This document shows positions 31,332 through 40,895 of a DNA stretch of 64,000 nt, piece after piece. This DNA is from Neobacillus endophyticus (GTDB taxonomy: Bacteria; Bacillota; Bacilli; Bacillales; Cytobacillaceae). Numbering within the stretch: position 1 is the first letter of the stretch; each line of letters opens with the position of its first letter. The translations under genes and the position numbers were made by a program. Location: NCBI RefSeq assembly GCF_013248975.1, contig NZ_JABRWH010000001.1, forward strand, positions 62,001 through 126,000, read 5' to 3'. The notes under the pieces are model-generated. The model had not been told where the DNA came from, searched no databases, and saw only the letters and a list, made by a program, of their open reading frames with translations.

Positions 31332-31640
31332 TTACGCGTTGATTTTTTCGATGACTACTTTAGTATAAGGTTGACGATGACCTTGTTTCTTACGGTTGTT
31401 TTTCTTAGCTTTGTACTTGAAAACAATGATTTTCTTCGCACGGCCTTGTTTTTCAACTTTAGCTGTAACAGTAGCGCCTGCAACAACAGGACTGCCAACT
31501 TTTACAGTTTCACCGCCAACGAAAAGAACTTTGTCAAAAGTAACAGTTTCGCCTGCTTCTGCATTTAATTTCTCAATGTAGATTGCTTGGCCTTCTTCAA
31601 CTTTCAATTGTTTACCGCCAGTTTCGATAATTGCGTACAT
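31332..31640 (-). CDS. rplU: Ribosomal protein bL21
   Basis: Binds 23S rRNA in the large subunit. It starts [20 protein letters not shown], with the ATG preceded by AAGGAGGTG; codon 4 of the longest frame is used. [20 protein letters not shown] near the end is the conserved C-terminal region. It has 102 residues. It is the first gene of the operon, behind an L21 leader RNA. Confidence 0.98.
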   Translation of the reverse strand: MYAIIETGGKQLKVEEGQAIYIEKLNAEAGETVTFDKVLFVGGETVKVGSPVVAGATVTAKVEKQGRAKKIIVFKYKAKKNNRKKQGHRQPYTKVVIEKINA

Positions 31641-31652
31641 GAACTGCACCTC

Positions 31653-31755
31653 CTTATAAACTCAGACTCGCCATCAACAGGTGATTTGCAATAAGCAAAA
31701 ACTTAAAACCTGTTCAGTGCGGTTGTAGCACGGGTGCTACAAACATAACAGTAAA
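31653..31755 (-). promoter_or_regulatory. L21 ribosomal protein leader of rplU
   Basis: The minus-strand leader contains the features of the Firmicute L21 leader: a TGTAGCACCCGTGCTACA hairpin, ACCGCACTGAACAGGT, the matching ACCTGTTGATGGCGAGTCTG, and then AAGGAGG before rplU. It is thought to mediate autoregulation of the rplU operon. The ends are approximate. Confidence 0.88.
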
Positions 31756-31781
31756 ATACTATCATACTCTCATCGATAGTG

Positions 31782-33245
31782 TCAATAATATTTCGTGATC
31801 TTTTCACCAATCTCTTGTCTGCTTCCTAGCTGTTTTACAATGTAATAAGGATTAGCAGAAGACTGTATCGAAAAATAAATAGTCAAATGAAGCAGCTCTT
31901 CTAAACTGGAACGGAATCTTTCATCTGGTCCTAATAATTCTGCTTTAACTTCTAATGTCGTCTCAATGAGGACTGCTTCAAAATCAGAGTTCCTGTGCTC
32001 CAGCAATTCCCTTTCCAAACGGAAGGCGATCGTTTCTGCACTTAAAATTCGCCCAGTACCATCACATATCGGACATTTCTTTTGCAATGTCCCGGAAATT
32101 GCCTCTTTCGTCCGCTTCCGTGTCAGCTGTAAGATTCCTAACTCTGTAAAACCAATGACTTTTGTCCGTTTTGCATCCTTGGCCAGCTCCGATTCAATTA
32201 ACTGCAAAATCATTTGCCTGTCTGGTACCCGGACCATATCAATGAAGTCGATTAATATTATACCGCCAATATCACGTAAACGGAGCTGACGGAGGATTTC
32301 CATTGCTGCCAATTGGTTGGTTTTTAGGACTGTATCCTGATAGTCCGTCTTACCCGAAAATTTCCCTGTATTCACATCAATGACCGTCAATGCCTCTGTT
32401 TCGTCAAAAACGAGATAGGAACCGTTATCAAGCCAAACGATCCGTTTCAACGCTTTTTCAATTTCTTGCTCAACACGAAAAACAGAGAAAATATTTTCTT
32501 TCCCACTATAAAAAGCATAATGAAGATGCGGGCTTTTTTGCTCAAGTATTTTTTTTATTTCCAGGTCATCTGTCACAACTTCTCCTGAAGTCATTTTTGC
32601 TATTTGTTCTTGGATCCTTTCAAAAAATGTATCTTTTTGAAAAATAATACCTGTTTTTTTGAGCACGGATGTTCTTTTTAGCAATTCCTGATATTGCTGC
32701 CTTAAATCATCCAGTTCTGATTGCAGCTCCGTTTCTTCCGCTGTAATGCTGGAGGTTCGAAAAATTAGCCCCTCTTCTGTTGCTTTGATGCGGGTGCCAA
32801 GCTTCCGAAGCTGGGTTTTTATGTGCTCATCAGCAATTTTCTTTGAAACGGCAACATAGCGGCCATTTGGCATGTATATCAGATGGTTTCCTTCTAATTC
32901 TACAATTCCCGTCACTTTCGGGCCTTTAGTACCTACAGCATCCTTGTCAACTTGAACAAGTAGTTTTTCCCCTTGGTGAACAAAAGAAGTGATGCTTTTG
33001 TTCTTTTCAGCAGATAAAACATATGAAGGGATCGTATCGCGGTGCAAATAGGCATTTTTTGACTCCCCTATATCTATAAAAGCTGCATTCATTCCCGGCA
33101 GTACCTTTGTTACAGTTCCATAATAGATATTGCCGACCAGAGATTGCTGCTCCGGCCGGTCAAAACCAAGCTTTTCGACCCGTTGATCATGTATAAAAAC
33201 ATATCGTTTTTCACGACCCATATAGTTAATGATTAACTTATCCAA
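31782..33245 (-). CDS. rng: RNase E/G family ribonuclease
   Basis: Single-strand endoribonuclease for RNA processing and decay. Of 487 residues, the first 120 hold an S1 RNA-binding domain (GNIYYGTVTKVLPGMNAAFI). The catalytic core has LTVIDVNTGKFSG and GGIILIDFIDMV, containing the metal-binding aspartates. A zinc-link type CPICDGTGR lies near the end. It lacks the long C-terminal scaffold of E. coli RNase E and so resembles RNase G. B. subtilis has no such gene, but many other Bacillales carry one between rplU and spoIVFB. Confidence 0.93.
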   Translation of the reverse strand: MDKLIINYMGREKRYVFIHDQRVEKLGFDRPEQQSLVGNIYYGTVTKVLPGMNAAFIDIGESKNAYLHRDTIPSYVLSAEKNKSITSFVHQGEKLLVQVDKDAVGTKGPKVTGIVELEGNHLIYMPNGRYVAVSKKIADEHIKTQLRKLGTRIKATEEGLIFRTSSITAEETELQSELDDLRQQYQELLKRTSVLKKTGIIFQKDTFFERIQEQIAKMTSGEVVTDDLEIKKILEQKSPHLHYAFYSGKENIFSVFRVEQEIEKALKRIVWLDNGSYLVFDETEALTVIDVNTGKFSGKTDYQDTVLKTNQLAAMEILRQLRLRDIGGIILIDFIDMVRVPDRQMILQLIESELAKDAKRTKVIGFTELGILQLTRKRTKEAISGTLQKKCPICDGTGRILSAETIAFRLERELLEHRNSDFEAVLIETTLEVKAELLGPDERFRSSLEELLHLTIYFSIQSSANPYYIVKQLGSRQEIGEKITKYY

Positions 33246-33290
33246 ACCGGCAATTCCTCACTTTTCCTATAATAGTCCTATTATACCTTT

Positions 33291-34157
33291 TTAATAAGAA
33301 AAGAGAAGGTCGCCAAGTTTATCCGTTAACCGTTTTTCTTTAAAATAAGCATGCAGCAGCTCATTTTCGTCCAATGTGCCTTTTTCCCCGCCTTCTGCAT
33401 TTACGATAATCGGGTGCTTGCAACCGCGCTGAAATTTCTCTAAAACGTGAATCACCAATTCCTGTTCATTTGCTTGAATAGGCTTCAAAACACTTAAACT
33501 AGCTCTTTTCCCATAATATCTCTCCAATAAAAAACGCATGAAAATAAATCTTCGCTGCTTCCATTCGTGGTAAAGCGAGAATACTAAAAATGCGATGACA
33601 ATCCAGACATTTATATGTGTCGGAGCAGTCAACAAGATGGCCAGTGAAAAGATGAATAAACTAAAGAAGGAAAGTACGAGCGTGAACCGATGGGCACTGG
33701 AAAATGAATTTTTTAACGAGAACAGTAAAAATACCAGTTTTCCACCATCCAGCGGCCAAATCGGGAACAAATTAAATAGTAATATCATCAGGTTGTAATA
33801 AATAATTAACTGAAAGACATCCTCTGATATCAATTGAAAGAAAAAACAGGCAAACGCCGCCGCCATCATCCAAAGATGCTGAAGCGGTCCCATAAGCACC
33901 ACAATCGCTTCCTCCTTTAACGGACGATTCCCATGTTCATCCATTTCTGCCACTCCGCCAAAAGGAAGGAGCGTGATTTTTTTGATTCTCCATGAAAAAA
34001 AAGAAGCTGCCGCTGCATGCCCCATTTCATGGATAAAAATGATTGCCAATAATAAGCAGACTTCTAGAAAATGAGCTGTCACAATGGAGAGGCCAATGAC
34101 AATCCAAAGTAACGGATGAATTGAGACTAATCGAAATAGCTGGACCCATTTATTCAA
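33291..34157 (-). CDS. spoIVFB: Stage IV sporulation intramembrane metalloprotease SpoIVFB
   Basis: Site-2-type protease in the outer forespore membrane that cleaves pro-SigK. The zinc motif IIFIHEMGHAAAASFF (HExxH) is in an early membrane segment, and the third ligand lies in LFPIWPLDGGKLVFLL. About six membrane segments are followed by a C-terminal CBS-like tail, for 288 residues. It overlaps spoIVFA by 8 bases, so inhibitor and protease are coupled. Confidence 0.95.
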   Translation of the reverse strand: MNKWVQLFRLVSIHPLLWIVIGLSIVTAHFLEVCLLLAIIFIHEMGHAAAASFFSWRIKKITLLPFGGVAEMDEHGNRPLKEEAIVVLMGPLQHLWMMAAAFACFFFQLISEDVFQLIIYYNLMILLFNLFPIWPLDGGKLVFLLFSLKNSFSSAHRFTLVLSFFSLFIFSLAILLTAPTHINVWIVIAFLVFSLYHEWKQRRFIFMRFLLERYYGKRASLSVLKPIQANEQELVIHVLEKFQRGCKHPIIVNAEGGEKGTLDENELLHAYFKEKRLTDKLGDLLFSY

Positions 34158-34935
34158 AACGAATCACCTTGCTTGGATCGACAAAACTATCACCTTTTTT
34201 AATGGCAAAATAATATTTCCCTTTTGTTTGGTCCTCAGCTTTTGCCGTTGAAACTGTCCCTACAACCGTTCTTTTTTTGATATAGTCATATAAATTAACT
34301 TTTATTTCAGCCAAATTTCCGTACCAGGTTTCTGATTTGTCGGGATGTTGGACAATAACTGTTTTTCCCAATCCTTCCTTTACACCTGCAAACCGAACAA
34401 AGCCGTCATTTATAGCTTGGACTGCTGCTCCCTTTTGTGTCTCAATCATAATGCCCTGTCCGTTCTTTTGAAAATTTTCCAGGATTTTGCCCATCGCCGG
34501 AACAGCATATTCACTTTGAACTGTTTGCGTTTTATTTGTCTGATCCTGCTGCGAAAATGGCAGCAATGCCAAAGGCTTTCCGAATTTCTCTTCATACCAT
34601 TGGGAAACAACAGCGAATTTAAAGTCGTCATCCATTGATTTTGTAACAAAGTCTCTCGCAGGAGCGAAACTGGCAGATTGATTCCTAAATAAAATGGCAA
34701 CCGCTAAAAACAGTAGTATCGAAACCAAAATTTTGAAGAAGAAGATTTCCTTTTTAAATAAGGGATGTCCCTGGTCTTTCCCATCAGGATCAAATGAAGA
34801 AATGGGAGGAAATACGTGATGCTCATCATCTCCTGGCCAGATGATTCCCCGTTCATTACTAGGTGCTCCTGATTCTTTTTCTTTTTTCCTTTTGGCGATT
34901 CTTCGCCGTATTTCATCCGGTGTCGACCGCGCCAT
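34150..34935 (-). CDS. spoIVFA: SpoIVFA, regulator of SpoIVFB
   Basis: Holds SpoIVFB inactive until cleaved after the SpoIVB signal. It has a charged cytoplasmic N-terminus (RRRIAKRKKEKES), one membrane helix (about 85-105) and an external M23/LytM-like domain (IMIETQKGAAVQAINDGFVR, VIVQHPDKSETWYGNL). The domain lacks an obvious full set of metal ligands, fitting a non-enzymatic role. It is first in the spoIVFA-spoIVFB pair. It has 261 residues. Confidence 0.93.
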   Translation of the reverse strand: MARSTPDEIRRRIAKRKKEKESGAPSNERGIIWPGDDEHHVFPPISSFDPDGKDQGHPLFKKEIFFFKILVSILLFLAVAILFRNQSASFAPARDFVTKSMDDDFKFAVVSQWYEEKFGKPLALLPFSQQDQTNKTQTVQSEYAVPAMGKILENFQKNGQGIMIETQKGAAVQAINDGFVRFAGVKEGLGKTVIVQHPDKSETWYGNLAEIKVNLYDYIKKRTVVGTVSTAKAEDQTKGKYYFAIKKGDSFVDPSKVIRFE

Positions 34936-35004
34936 ACTAATCCACCCTTTTTCCGCAATTTGTACAAGTCTATGTACGGCAAGTACAAAGTATGACAGGG
35001 ATTA

Positions 35005-35039
35005 AAAAAGCCCGTCCACATTATTTGTGAACAGGCTTT
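35005..35039 (-). terminator. Terminator after minD
   Basis: AAAGCCTGTTCAC and GTGGACGGGCTTT pair, including GU pairs, and a T-run follows on the minus strand. It lies just past minD. Confidence 0.85.
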
Positions 35040-35072
35040 ACCATTTTTCTTTATTTAGATTCGAAACTAGGA

Positions 35073-35876
35073 TTAACGAACACCAAAGAATTTTTTAAAT
35101 TTGCTAAACATGCTTTTATTTGGTTCTTCCAGCGGCTGAAGCGGAATCGATTCTCCGAGAATTCTTCTTGCGACATTCCGATATGCGATGGAAGCTTTAC
35201 TGTTAGGATTCAGAGCAATTGGTTCGCCATGGTTAGATGCTTTAATAACCTCTTCATCATCCGCAACGATGCCAACCAACTCGATGGATAAGTGTTGTGT
35301 AATTTCATCAAGATCCAGCATATCACCACTTTTCATCATATGATTGCGAATACGGTTAACAATCAATTTCGGTGCATCCATATGCTGCTCTTTTTCTAAA
35401 AGACCAATAATTCGATCAGCATCACGTACGGCAGATACCTCTGGAGTTGTAACCACAATGGCTTTATCCGCACCAGCGATCGCATTTTTATAGCCTTGTT
35501 CAATACCTGCAGGGCAGTCAATGATAATATAATCATAATCCTGCTTTAACTCATCGATTAATTCTTTCATCTGTTCAGGGGTAACAGCAGATTTATCAAC
35601 AGTTTGAGCTGCAGGCAGCAAATATAATAATCCATCAAAACGCTTGTCCTTAACAAGAGCTTGGTGAATTTTGCATCGTTTTTCTACAACATCTACCAGA
35701 TCATAAATAATTCTGTTTTCAAGTCCCATCACGACATCCAAGTTTCGAAGGCCGATATCTGTATCTACCAGGCACACTTTTTTACCTTGAAGGGCAAGAG
35801 ATGTCCCAATATTAGCAGAAGTGGTGGTTTTGCCTACTCCGCCCTTACCGGATGTAATTACGATTGCTTCTCCCAC
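35073..35876 (-). CDS. minD: Septum site-determining ATPase MinD
   Basis: Membrane-binding ATPase that positions the division septum with MinC. It has a deviant Walker A, KGGVGKTTTSANIG, at residues 11-24, and DYIIIDCPAGIEQG further on. The C-terminal amphipathic helix SMFSKFKKFFGVR is the membrane-targeting sequence. It has 267 residues and starts directly after minC. Confidence 0.98.
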   Translation of the reverse strand: MGEAIVITSGKGGVGKTTTSANIGTSLALQGKKVCLVDTDIGLRNLDVVMGLENRIIYDLVDVVEKRCKIHQALVKDKRFDGLLYLLPAAQTVDKSAVTPEQMKELIDELKQDYDYIIIDCPAGIEQGYKNAIAGADKAIVVTTPEVSAVRDADRIIGLLEKEQHMDAPKLIVNRIRNHMMKSGDMLDLDEITQHLSIELVGIVADDEEVIKASNHGEPIALNPNSKASIAYRNVARRILGESIPLQPLEEPNKSMFSKFKKFFGVR

Positions 35877-35877
35877 T

Positions 35878-36558
35878 TTATTGTCCCCCTTCTAATCTCG
35901 TTAAATTAGGCCTTAAATGAATTAAAGCTTGTAATCTATCAATGATAATTTGATGATCTTCATTTATGTAAGCACATTCCATTTCACGATGCTCATTACT
36001 TGGACTATGATCAGGAGCCCGGTTAATGCAGCCGCTAATCCGAATTTGGGATGGCTTCATGCTTGATGCGGCAATAACTGCTTCTTCATTTCCAAAACAG
36101 CCGGCATGGGCGATTCCCTTTAAAGTGCCCATGATAAAAATATTGCCGCCAGCGATCACCTCTCCACCTGGGTTAACGTCGCCAATTAACAATAAATCCC
36201 CTGCAACTTTCAGAACCTGTCCCGACCGAATAATTCTTGAAACGGTTACGACTTCAGCCTCTGCCTTTAATTGAAAAGCTTCCTCTTTAGTAATGACATT
36301 TGATTCAATATCATCTACAACTAGATTCTTTTTTTGACGGATTAATGCTTTTAGCTCTTCCCGTTGTTCTTCTGTTAAATATCTATTTCCTACCTCAACT
36401 TTTACACCGATAACGTGGCGATCTTCTTGTGTCCTTAAGGTGGCTGAAAGCTTTTGGTCGAGTTCCCGTTTTAATTCTTCATAGGAACAGACATCATCAA
36501 GATAAAGGACCAGTCCATCCTTCGTCCCCTTTATAGTAACATTTTGCCGATTTTTCAT
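35878..36558 (-). CDS. minC: Septum site-determining protein MinC
   Basis: Inhibits FtsZ assembly away from midcell. It has an N-terminal FtsZ-acting domain (about 1-105, [20 protein letters not shown]) and a C-terminal beta-helix that dimerises and binds MinD ([20 protein letters not shown]). It has 226 residues, followed at once by minD. The 235 bases between mreD and minC hold a perfect 10-base inverted repeat and no convincing gene. Confidence 0.97.
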   Translation of the reverse strand: MKNRQNVTIKGTKDGLVLYLDDVCSYEELKRELDQKLSATLRTQEDRHVIGVKVEVGNRYLTEEQREELKALIRQKKNLVVDDIESNVITKEEAFQLKAEAEVVTVSRIIRSGQVLKVAGDLLLIGDVNPGGEVIAGGNIFIMGTLKGIAHAGCFGNEEAVIAASSMKPSQIRISGCINRAPDHSPSNEHREMECAYINEDHQIIIDRLQALIHLRPNLTRLEGGQ

Positions 36559-36594
36559 GGAGAAATTTTCACCTCATAATTTAAGAAAACAATA

Positions 36595-36637
36595 TTGGAA
36601 TAAGCCGCTATTCTTATAAAGGATGAACTTATTCCAA
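36595..36637 (-). repeat. Inverted repeat in the minC leader
   Basis: TTGGAATAAG and CTTATTCCAA form a perfect 10-base inverted repeat with a 23-base spacer, just upstream of minC. It could be an RNA hairpin or a protein-binding site. No T-run follows, so it is not a standard terminator. Confidence 0.45.
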
Positions 36638-36793
36638 TTGAATACACACCATCGTAATAAATTTCGACATGATGTATCTGTTCTCCTCTTTTTTTATGAA
36701 AACAGCCTTGCCTAATCCATTGGGATTTCACATCAACGTCAGAAATTGTATGCTTTGTGGGCAATTCGTCATTCTTATTTACCAGCTAAAGAA

Positions 36794-37312
36794 TCATTCT
36801 CCATTCAGCACGGCAGCGTATTTTTCAAAATATCTTTTTAACGGATATCCTACAATCAATATAAAGGCTGCATTTAATAAAATCGTAGGATAGAATCGTA
36901 AGTGAAGAAAACTTGTAAAATCAATGTTAGCCACATGAATTAAATGCTCCATCTCATATGCCCCGATCTCTAACAAGGCAACCGCTGAAATGGTGACAAG
37001 AAAGATAATCAGCAAATTGGTGTGTAAAATATTCATGATTTTCGATACAAGATAACAGATAAAAGGGAAAAGAAATAGATAGATGCCTAGAATTTCGACA
37101 TATACCATATCAAATAATAATCCAAATATCGCGGCATACAATAACCCCTGTTTCTTTCCAACAAAAATGGTCAATAAAACCATTGCAATGAAGAGGAAAT
37201 GAGGGGACAACATCCAATTATGTCCGAAAACTTGATCAGGCAAGTACTGAACAAAAAGGCTCTCTAATAGAAAAAGAAAGACAAACAAAAGAGGAAGAAG
37301 GAATTTTTTCAC
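36794..37312 (-). CDS. mreD: Rod shape-determining protein MreD
   Basis: Membrane component of the elongasome that works with MreC and MreB in lateral wall synthesis. The 172 residues have five or six membrane segments (LLPLLFVFLFLLESLFVQYL; GLLYAAIFGLLFDMVYVEIL). Its start overlaps the mreC stop by 4 bases. The mreBCD-minCD order is that of B. subtilis. Confidence 0.95.
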   Translation of the reverse strand: MKKFLLPLLFVFLFLLESLFVQYLPDQVFGHNWMLSPHFLFIAMVLLTIFVGKKQGLLYAAIFGLLFDMVYVEILGIYLFLFPFICYLVSKIMNILHTNLLIIFLVTISAVALLEIGAYEMEHLIHVANIDFTSFLHLRFYPTILLNAAFILIVGYPLKRYFEKYAAVLNGE

Positions 37313-38190
37313 AAGTCCTCCTCCTTCCCGCTTGTCATTTCTGAAACCTCCGGCTGAGTCATTAAACGTTTAATCACGATGACATTTTGAATATCATAAA
37401 AGTCAGCGCCAGGTTTTACTAATGCCGTTTGATTCAGCCCATATTGATCCGGCTTCACATCCACAACCTTCCCGATGACCAATCCTTGCGGAAAGATTCC
37501 GCCCAAGCCGGAAGTAATCACCGTTTGACCTTTTTCAATCGTAGTCCCCGCTGGTATTGATTTTACCAGCAACAGTTTTTGTTTATCATCAAATCCTTGC
37601 ACAAAACCATAGATAGGCGTCTTTCCTTGGATGAGCGCCGAAATACGGTTCTTCGGATCCATTGCACTCAATAACTCTACTGTCGAACTAAACTGATTGA
37701 CATTCTTCACTTTCCCAATCAAACCGCTTGCGGTCACAACCGCCATATTTTTTTTAATCCCGTTTAAATTTCCCTTGTCAATAATGATCATTTCATTCCA
37801 ACGATCAGGATTCCTACCAATAACAGTCGCCGGCAGCGGATCATAATCACTCAAGGTCTGTTTTTCACCAAGTGTTTTTCGCAAGTCCTCATTATCTTTC
37901 TTCAAACTTTGCGCTTCTGCTTCGATACTGGCAAGTTTATCGATTTTTGATTTCAATGTCTTATTCTCTTGATAGGTATTTTCTAGGTCCTGAAGACTTG
38001 CAATTAAGCCTGCAAAATAATGAGTAGGTTTCGCCACCAAGGATTGCACCCAGCCGGTTGTGTCTTTAACAAACTGCTCCGGCCATGATAGCTTGCTCCT
38101 CTCCCTTAAAGAAAATCCGATCAATGCCACGAGAACAATCATGCTGACAAGCAAAATAATCAGACGTTTATTCAAGAAGAACTGTGGCAT
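37309..38190 (-). CDS. mreC: Rod shape-determining protein MreC
   Basis: Extracytoplasmic scaffold of the elongation machinery. It has one N-terminal membrane helix (LIILLVSMIVLVALIGFSL), a coiled coil at about 65-110 (TYQENKTLKSKIDKLASIEA), and a beta-rich domain with ATVIGRNPDRWNEMIIIDKG and VITSGLGGIFPQGLVIGKV. It has 293 residues, 12 bases after mreB. Confidence 0.97.
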   Translation of the reverse strand: MPQFFLNKRLIILLVSMIVLVALIGFSLRERSKLSWPEQFVKDTTGWVQSLVAKPTHYFAGLIASLQDLENTYQENKTLKSKIDKLASIEAEAQSLKKDNEDLRKTLGEKQTLSDYDPLPATVIGRNPDRWNEMIIIDKGNLNGIKKNMAVVTASGLIGKVKNVNQFSSTVELLSAMDPKNRISALIQGKTPIYGFVQGFDDKQKLLLVKSIPAGTTIEKGQTVITSGLGGIFPQGLVIGKVVDVKPDQYGLNQTALVKPGADFYDIQNVIVIKRLMTQPEVSEMTSGKEEDL

Positions 38191-38202
38191 GATGTAACAC
38201 CT

Positions 38203-39219
38203 CTATTTTTCTCTGGCTTTGTTTTTAAATAAGTGAATATGGTCAAGTGCCCTGCCTGTACCAATCGCTACACAATCAAGCGGATTTTCAGCAATCAGGA
38301 CTGGCATCTTCGTTTCTTCACTGATGACTCTGTCCAAATTACGAAGAAGTGCTCCCCCGCCTGTAAGTACAATGCCACGGTCCATAATATCGGCAGCAAG
38401 CTCCGGCGGTGTTTTCTCCAGCGTATTCTTCACCGCTTCAACTATAGCATAAACCGTGTCATTTAGGGCACTAGCAATTTCTTTGGCAGTAATTTCTATT
38501 GTTTTTGGCAAACCGGTCAATAAATCACGGCCACGAATTTCCATATTATCAATACCATCTGGTGACCCTGCAGAACCAATTTCCATTTTGATGGTTTCTG
38601 CTGTCCGGTCCCCTATCATTAAATTGTAATTTTTCCTTATATAAGAAATAATGGAATCATCCATTTCATCACCCGCAATACGAATCGATTGACTGGTAAC
38701 AATACCTCCCAAGGAGATAATGGCAACCTCAGTTGTTCCACCTCCGATATCGACTACCATGCTTCCGGTAGGCTCCCAAACAGGAAGATTGGCACCGATT
38801 GCTGCTGCAAACGGTTCTTCAATTGTGTAGGCATCTTTAGCCCCCGCCTGTCTTGTTGCATCAATTACCGCTCTCTCTTCGACTGCAGTAATTCCAGATG
38901 GCACACAAACCATTACATGGGCTTTTGAAAACATGCCCTTATTTTTTTGAGCTTGGCGTATGTAATGTTTCATCATGGCGGCAGTTGTTTCAAAGTCTGC
39001 TATGACCCCATCCTTCATCGGTCTTAAGGCAACAACGTTACCCGGAGTCCGTCCAATCATATTTTTCGCGTCATTGCCGACGGCTACAATTTGTTTTGTA
39101 TCTGTTTGAAACGAAACCACCGATGGCTCTCGCAGTACAATCCCTTTTCCTTTTACATAAACAAGCGTATTAGCAGTCCCTAAGTCTATTCCCAGGTCTT
39201 TTGTTCCAAATCCAAACAT
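38203..39219 (-). CDS. mreB: Rod shape-determining protein MreB
   Basis: Actin-like filament protein that guides lateral wall synthesis. The phosphate loops [20 protein letters not shown] and [18 protein letters not shown] are present, with [15 protein letters not shown] near the end. The start [10 protein letters not shown] is chosen (codon 12 of the longest frame) because AAAGGGAG lies about 10 bases upstream. It has 338 residues and is first in mreBCD. Confidence 0.98.
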   Translation of the reverse strand: MFGFGTKDLGIDLGTANTLVYVKGKGIVLREPSVVSFQTDTKQIVAVGNDAKNMIGRTPGNVVALRPMKDGVIADFETTAAMMKHYIRQAQKNKGMFSKAHVMVCVPSGITAVEERAVIDATRQAGAKDAYTIEEPFAAAIGANLPVWEPTGSMVVDIGGGTTEVAIISLGGIVTSQSIRIAGDEMDDSIISYIRKNYNLMIGDRTAETIKMEIGSAGSPDGIDNMEIRGRDLLTGLPKTIEITAKEIASALNDTVYAIVEAVKNTLEKTPPELAADIMDRGIVLTGGGALLRNLDRVISEETKMPVLIAENPLDCVAIGTGRALDHIHLFKNKAREK

Positions 39220-39377
39220 AATCGTGTATCTCCCTTTCTGATCGAAATGCAAATTTCAATAGGCAGGTAATGGTTATTTCTATATCTGTCTATTTTAACT
39301 ATTTAATCATTCTGCTTGAAGCAGTCCTAAAAAATCATAACCAATATTATAGCCTATCGTCAAATAAAATCATAGTA

Positions 39378-40067
39378 TTATAAATGTCCTTTTTCCTTGA
39401 GACTGACAAACTTATTTTCACCGATAATTAAATGATCGAGCAGATCAATTCCAATAATTTTCCCGCACTCCGCCAGCCTTTTAGTCACCTCAATATCCTC
39501 GCGGCTTGGCGCGGGGTCGCCAGAGGGATGATTATGCACGGCAATGATGGAGGCAGCGGATCGTTTTAATGCTTCACGGTAAACCTCTCTTGGGTGGACA
39601 ATGGAAGCGTTTAAACTACCAATAAATACCGTTTGTTTATGAATAACCTGGTTTTTTGTATTTAAGTACAAACAGACAAAATGCTCTTGTGACAAAAAAC
39701 GCATATCGTTCATTACATATTTGGCTCCATCCTCCGGGGAGCGTATGACATATCGTTCATCGAAGGAAAGATTGGCCATTCTCCGCCCAATTTCAACTGC
39801 AGCAAGTATTTGGATTGCCTTTGCCAATCCAATCCCTTTTATCTCAGTTATTTCTTCTAATGTGGCAGATTTCAACAGTCTTAAGCCCTCAAAATGGTTT
39901 AAAAGTCGATTAGATAACTGTAAAACTGATTCATCCTTTGTTCCCGTCCGAAGTAAAATGGCAATTAATTCATGATTAGACAAACTTTGTGGACCATGCT
40001 GTATAAACCGTTCCCTTGGGCGTTCGTCTTGAGGAAAATCCCGAATCATTAATTTATTTGCAAACAT
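39378..40067 (-). CDS. radC: RadC/JAB1-family protein
   Basis: A 229-residue member of the RadC family: an N-terminal helix-hairpin-helix region (ITEIKGIGLAKAIQILAAVE) and a C-terminal JAB/MPN metalloprotein fold with AASIIAVHNHPSGDPAPSRE. A DNA repair role has been proposed but is not settled. The ATG has AGGGAGG upstream. It sits between maf and mreB, as in B. subtilis. Confidence 0.95.
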   Translation of the reverse strand: MFANKLMIRDFPQDERPRERFIQHGPQSLSNHELIAILLRTGTKDESVLQLSNRLLNHFEGLRLLKSATLEEITEIKGIGLAKAIQILAAVEIGRRMANLSFDERYVIRSPEDGAKYVMNDMRFLSQEHFVCLYLNTKNQVIHKQTVFIGSLNASIVHPREVYREALKRSAASIIAVHNHPSGDPAPSREDIEVTKRLAECGKIIGIDLLDHLIIGENKFVSLKEKGHL

Positions 40068-40096
40068 TTTTATTCCTCCCTAGAGTTTATAGGGAG

Positions 40097-40678
40097 TTAA
40101 GGAATGTAATTTGGCTGCTCAAAGCCTAACCGTTGCAATTCCCGAATAGTCCGTGAAACAGGAAGGCCTACAACCGTAAAATAGTCTCCATTTATTTTTT
40201 TAACAAGCATACTTCCAAGCTGTTGAATGCCATATGCCCCTGCTTTATCAAACGGTTCCCCGCTTTTCACATATGACCGTATCTCATGTTCCGTTAACTC
40301 CCAAAACGTTACTTCTGTTCTTTCAAAAAATCTTGTACAACCTGATGGAGATACAATACACACACCTGTAAATACCTCGTGCTGACTACCTGAAAGAGAT
40401 TGTAGCATCCGTACTGCTTCGGCCTCATCAGCTGGCTTTCCCAAAATTTGATTATTCGCAACAACAATTGTGTCAGCGCCAATTACAAAGGCAGCACTGT
40501 TTTGCTTAAAAACTGCACGGGCCTTACGTTCGGCTAATTCCATTACAACTTCTTCCGGTGGAAGCCCCGGATCAAAGCTTTCATCAACATCACTGCTTGA
40601 AATCGCGAATGATAAGCGGAGAGTTTCTAGAAGTTCTTTTCGCCGTGGAGAAGAAGAGGCTAATATGAGGTTTTGCAT
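40097..40678 (-). CDS. maf: Maf-type nucleoside triphosphate pyrophosphatase
   Basis: Hydrolyses dTTP/UTP and modified nucleotides to monophosphates. Signature stretches LILASSSPRRKELLETLRL, AFVIGADTIVVANNQILGKP and YGIQQLGSMLVKKINGDYFT are present. It has 193 residues and lies 29 bases before radC. Confidence 0.96.
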   Translation of the reverse strand: MQNLILASSSPRRKELLETLRLSFAISSSDVDESFDPGLPPEEVVMELAERKARAVFKQNSAAFVIGADTIVVANNQILGKPADEAEAVRMLQSLSGSQHEVFTGVCIVSPSGCTRFFERTEVTFWELTEHEIRSYVKSGEPFDKAGAYGIQQLGSMLVKKINGDYFTVVGLPVSRTIRELQRLGFEQPNYIP

Positions 40679-40815
40679 GTCATCACCTTACCTTTTTTGC
40701 TCCAAAGGGAGATACAATATAATCGTATCAGAATTTACACGAGCAAACAATTTCTATATGATTAAATTTTGATGATTTATGTCAAATTATGCAAGTTTTT
40801 TCTATATTCATTTTT

Positions 40816-40853
40816 TCATACATAAAAAAGCCTGCCTATCCAAACAGGCTTTA
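40816..40853 (-). terminator. Terminator after spoIIB
   Basis: The stem AAAGCCTG / CAGGCTTT is followed on the minus strand by TTTATG. It lies between spoIIB and maf. Confidence 0.8.
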
Positions 40854-40895
40854 TTTCCCGGAAAATTGTCTATGACAAGGTTTATGCTTCTAAAA

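Noticed and set aside
36555..36764. 69-codon minus-strand reading frame between mreD and minC
   Set aside because: It overlaps the minC start, has no ribosome binding site, and its sequence follows the local inverted repeat; no family resemblance.
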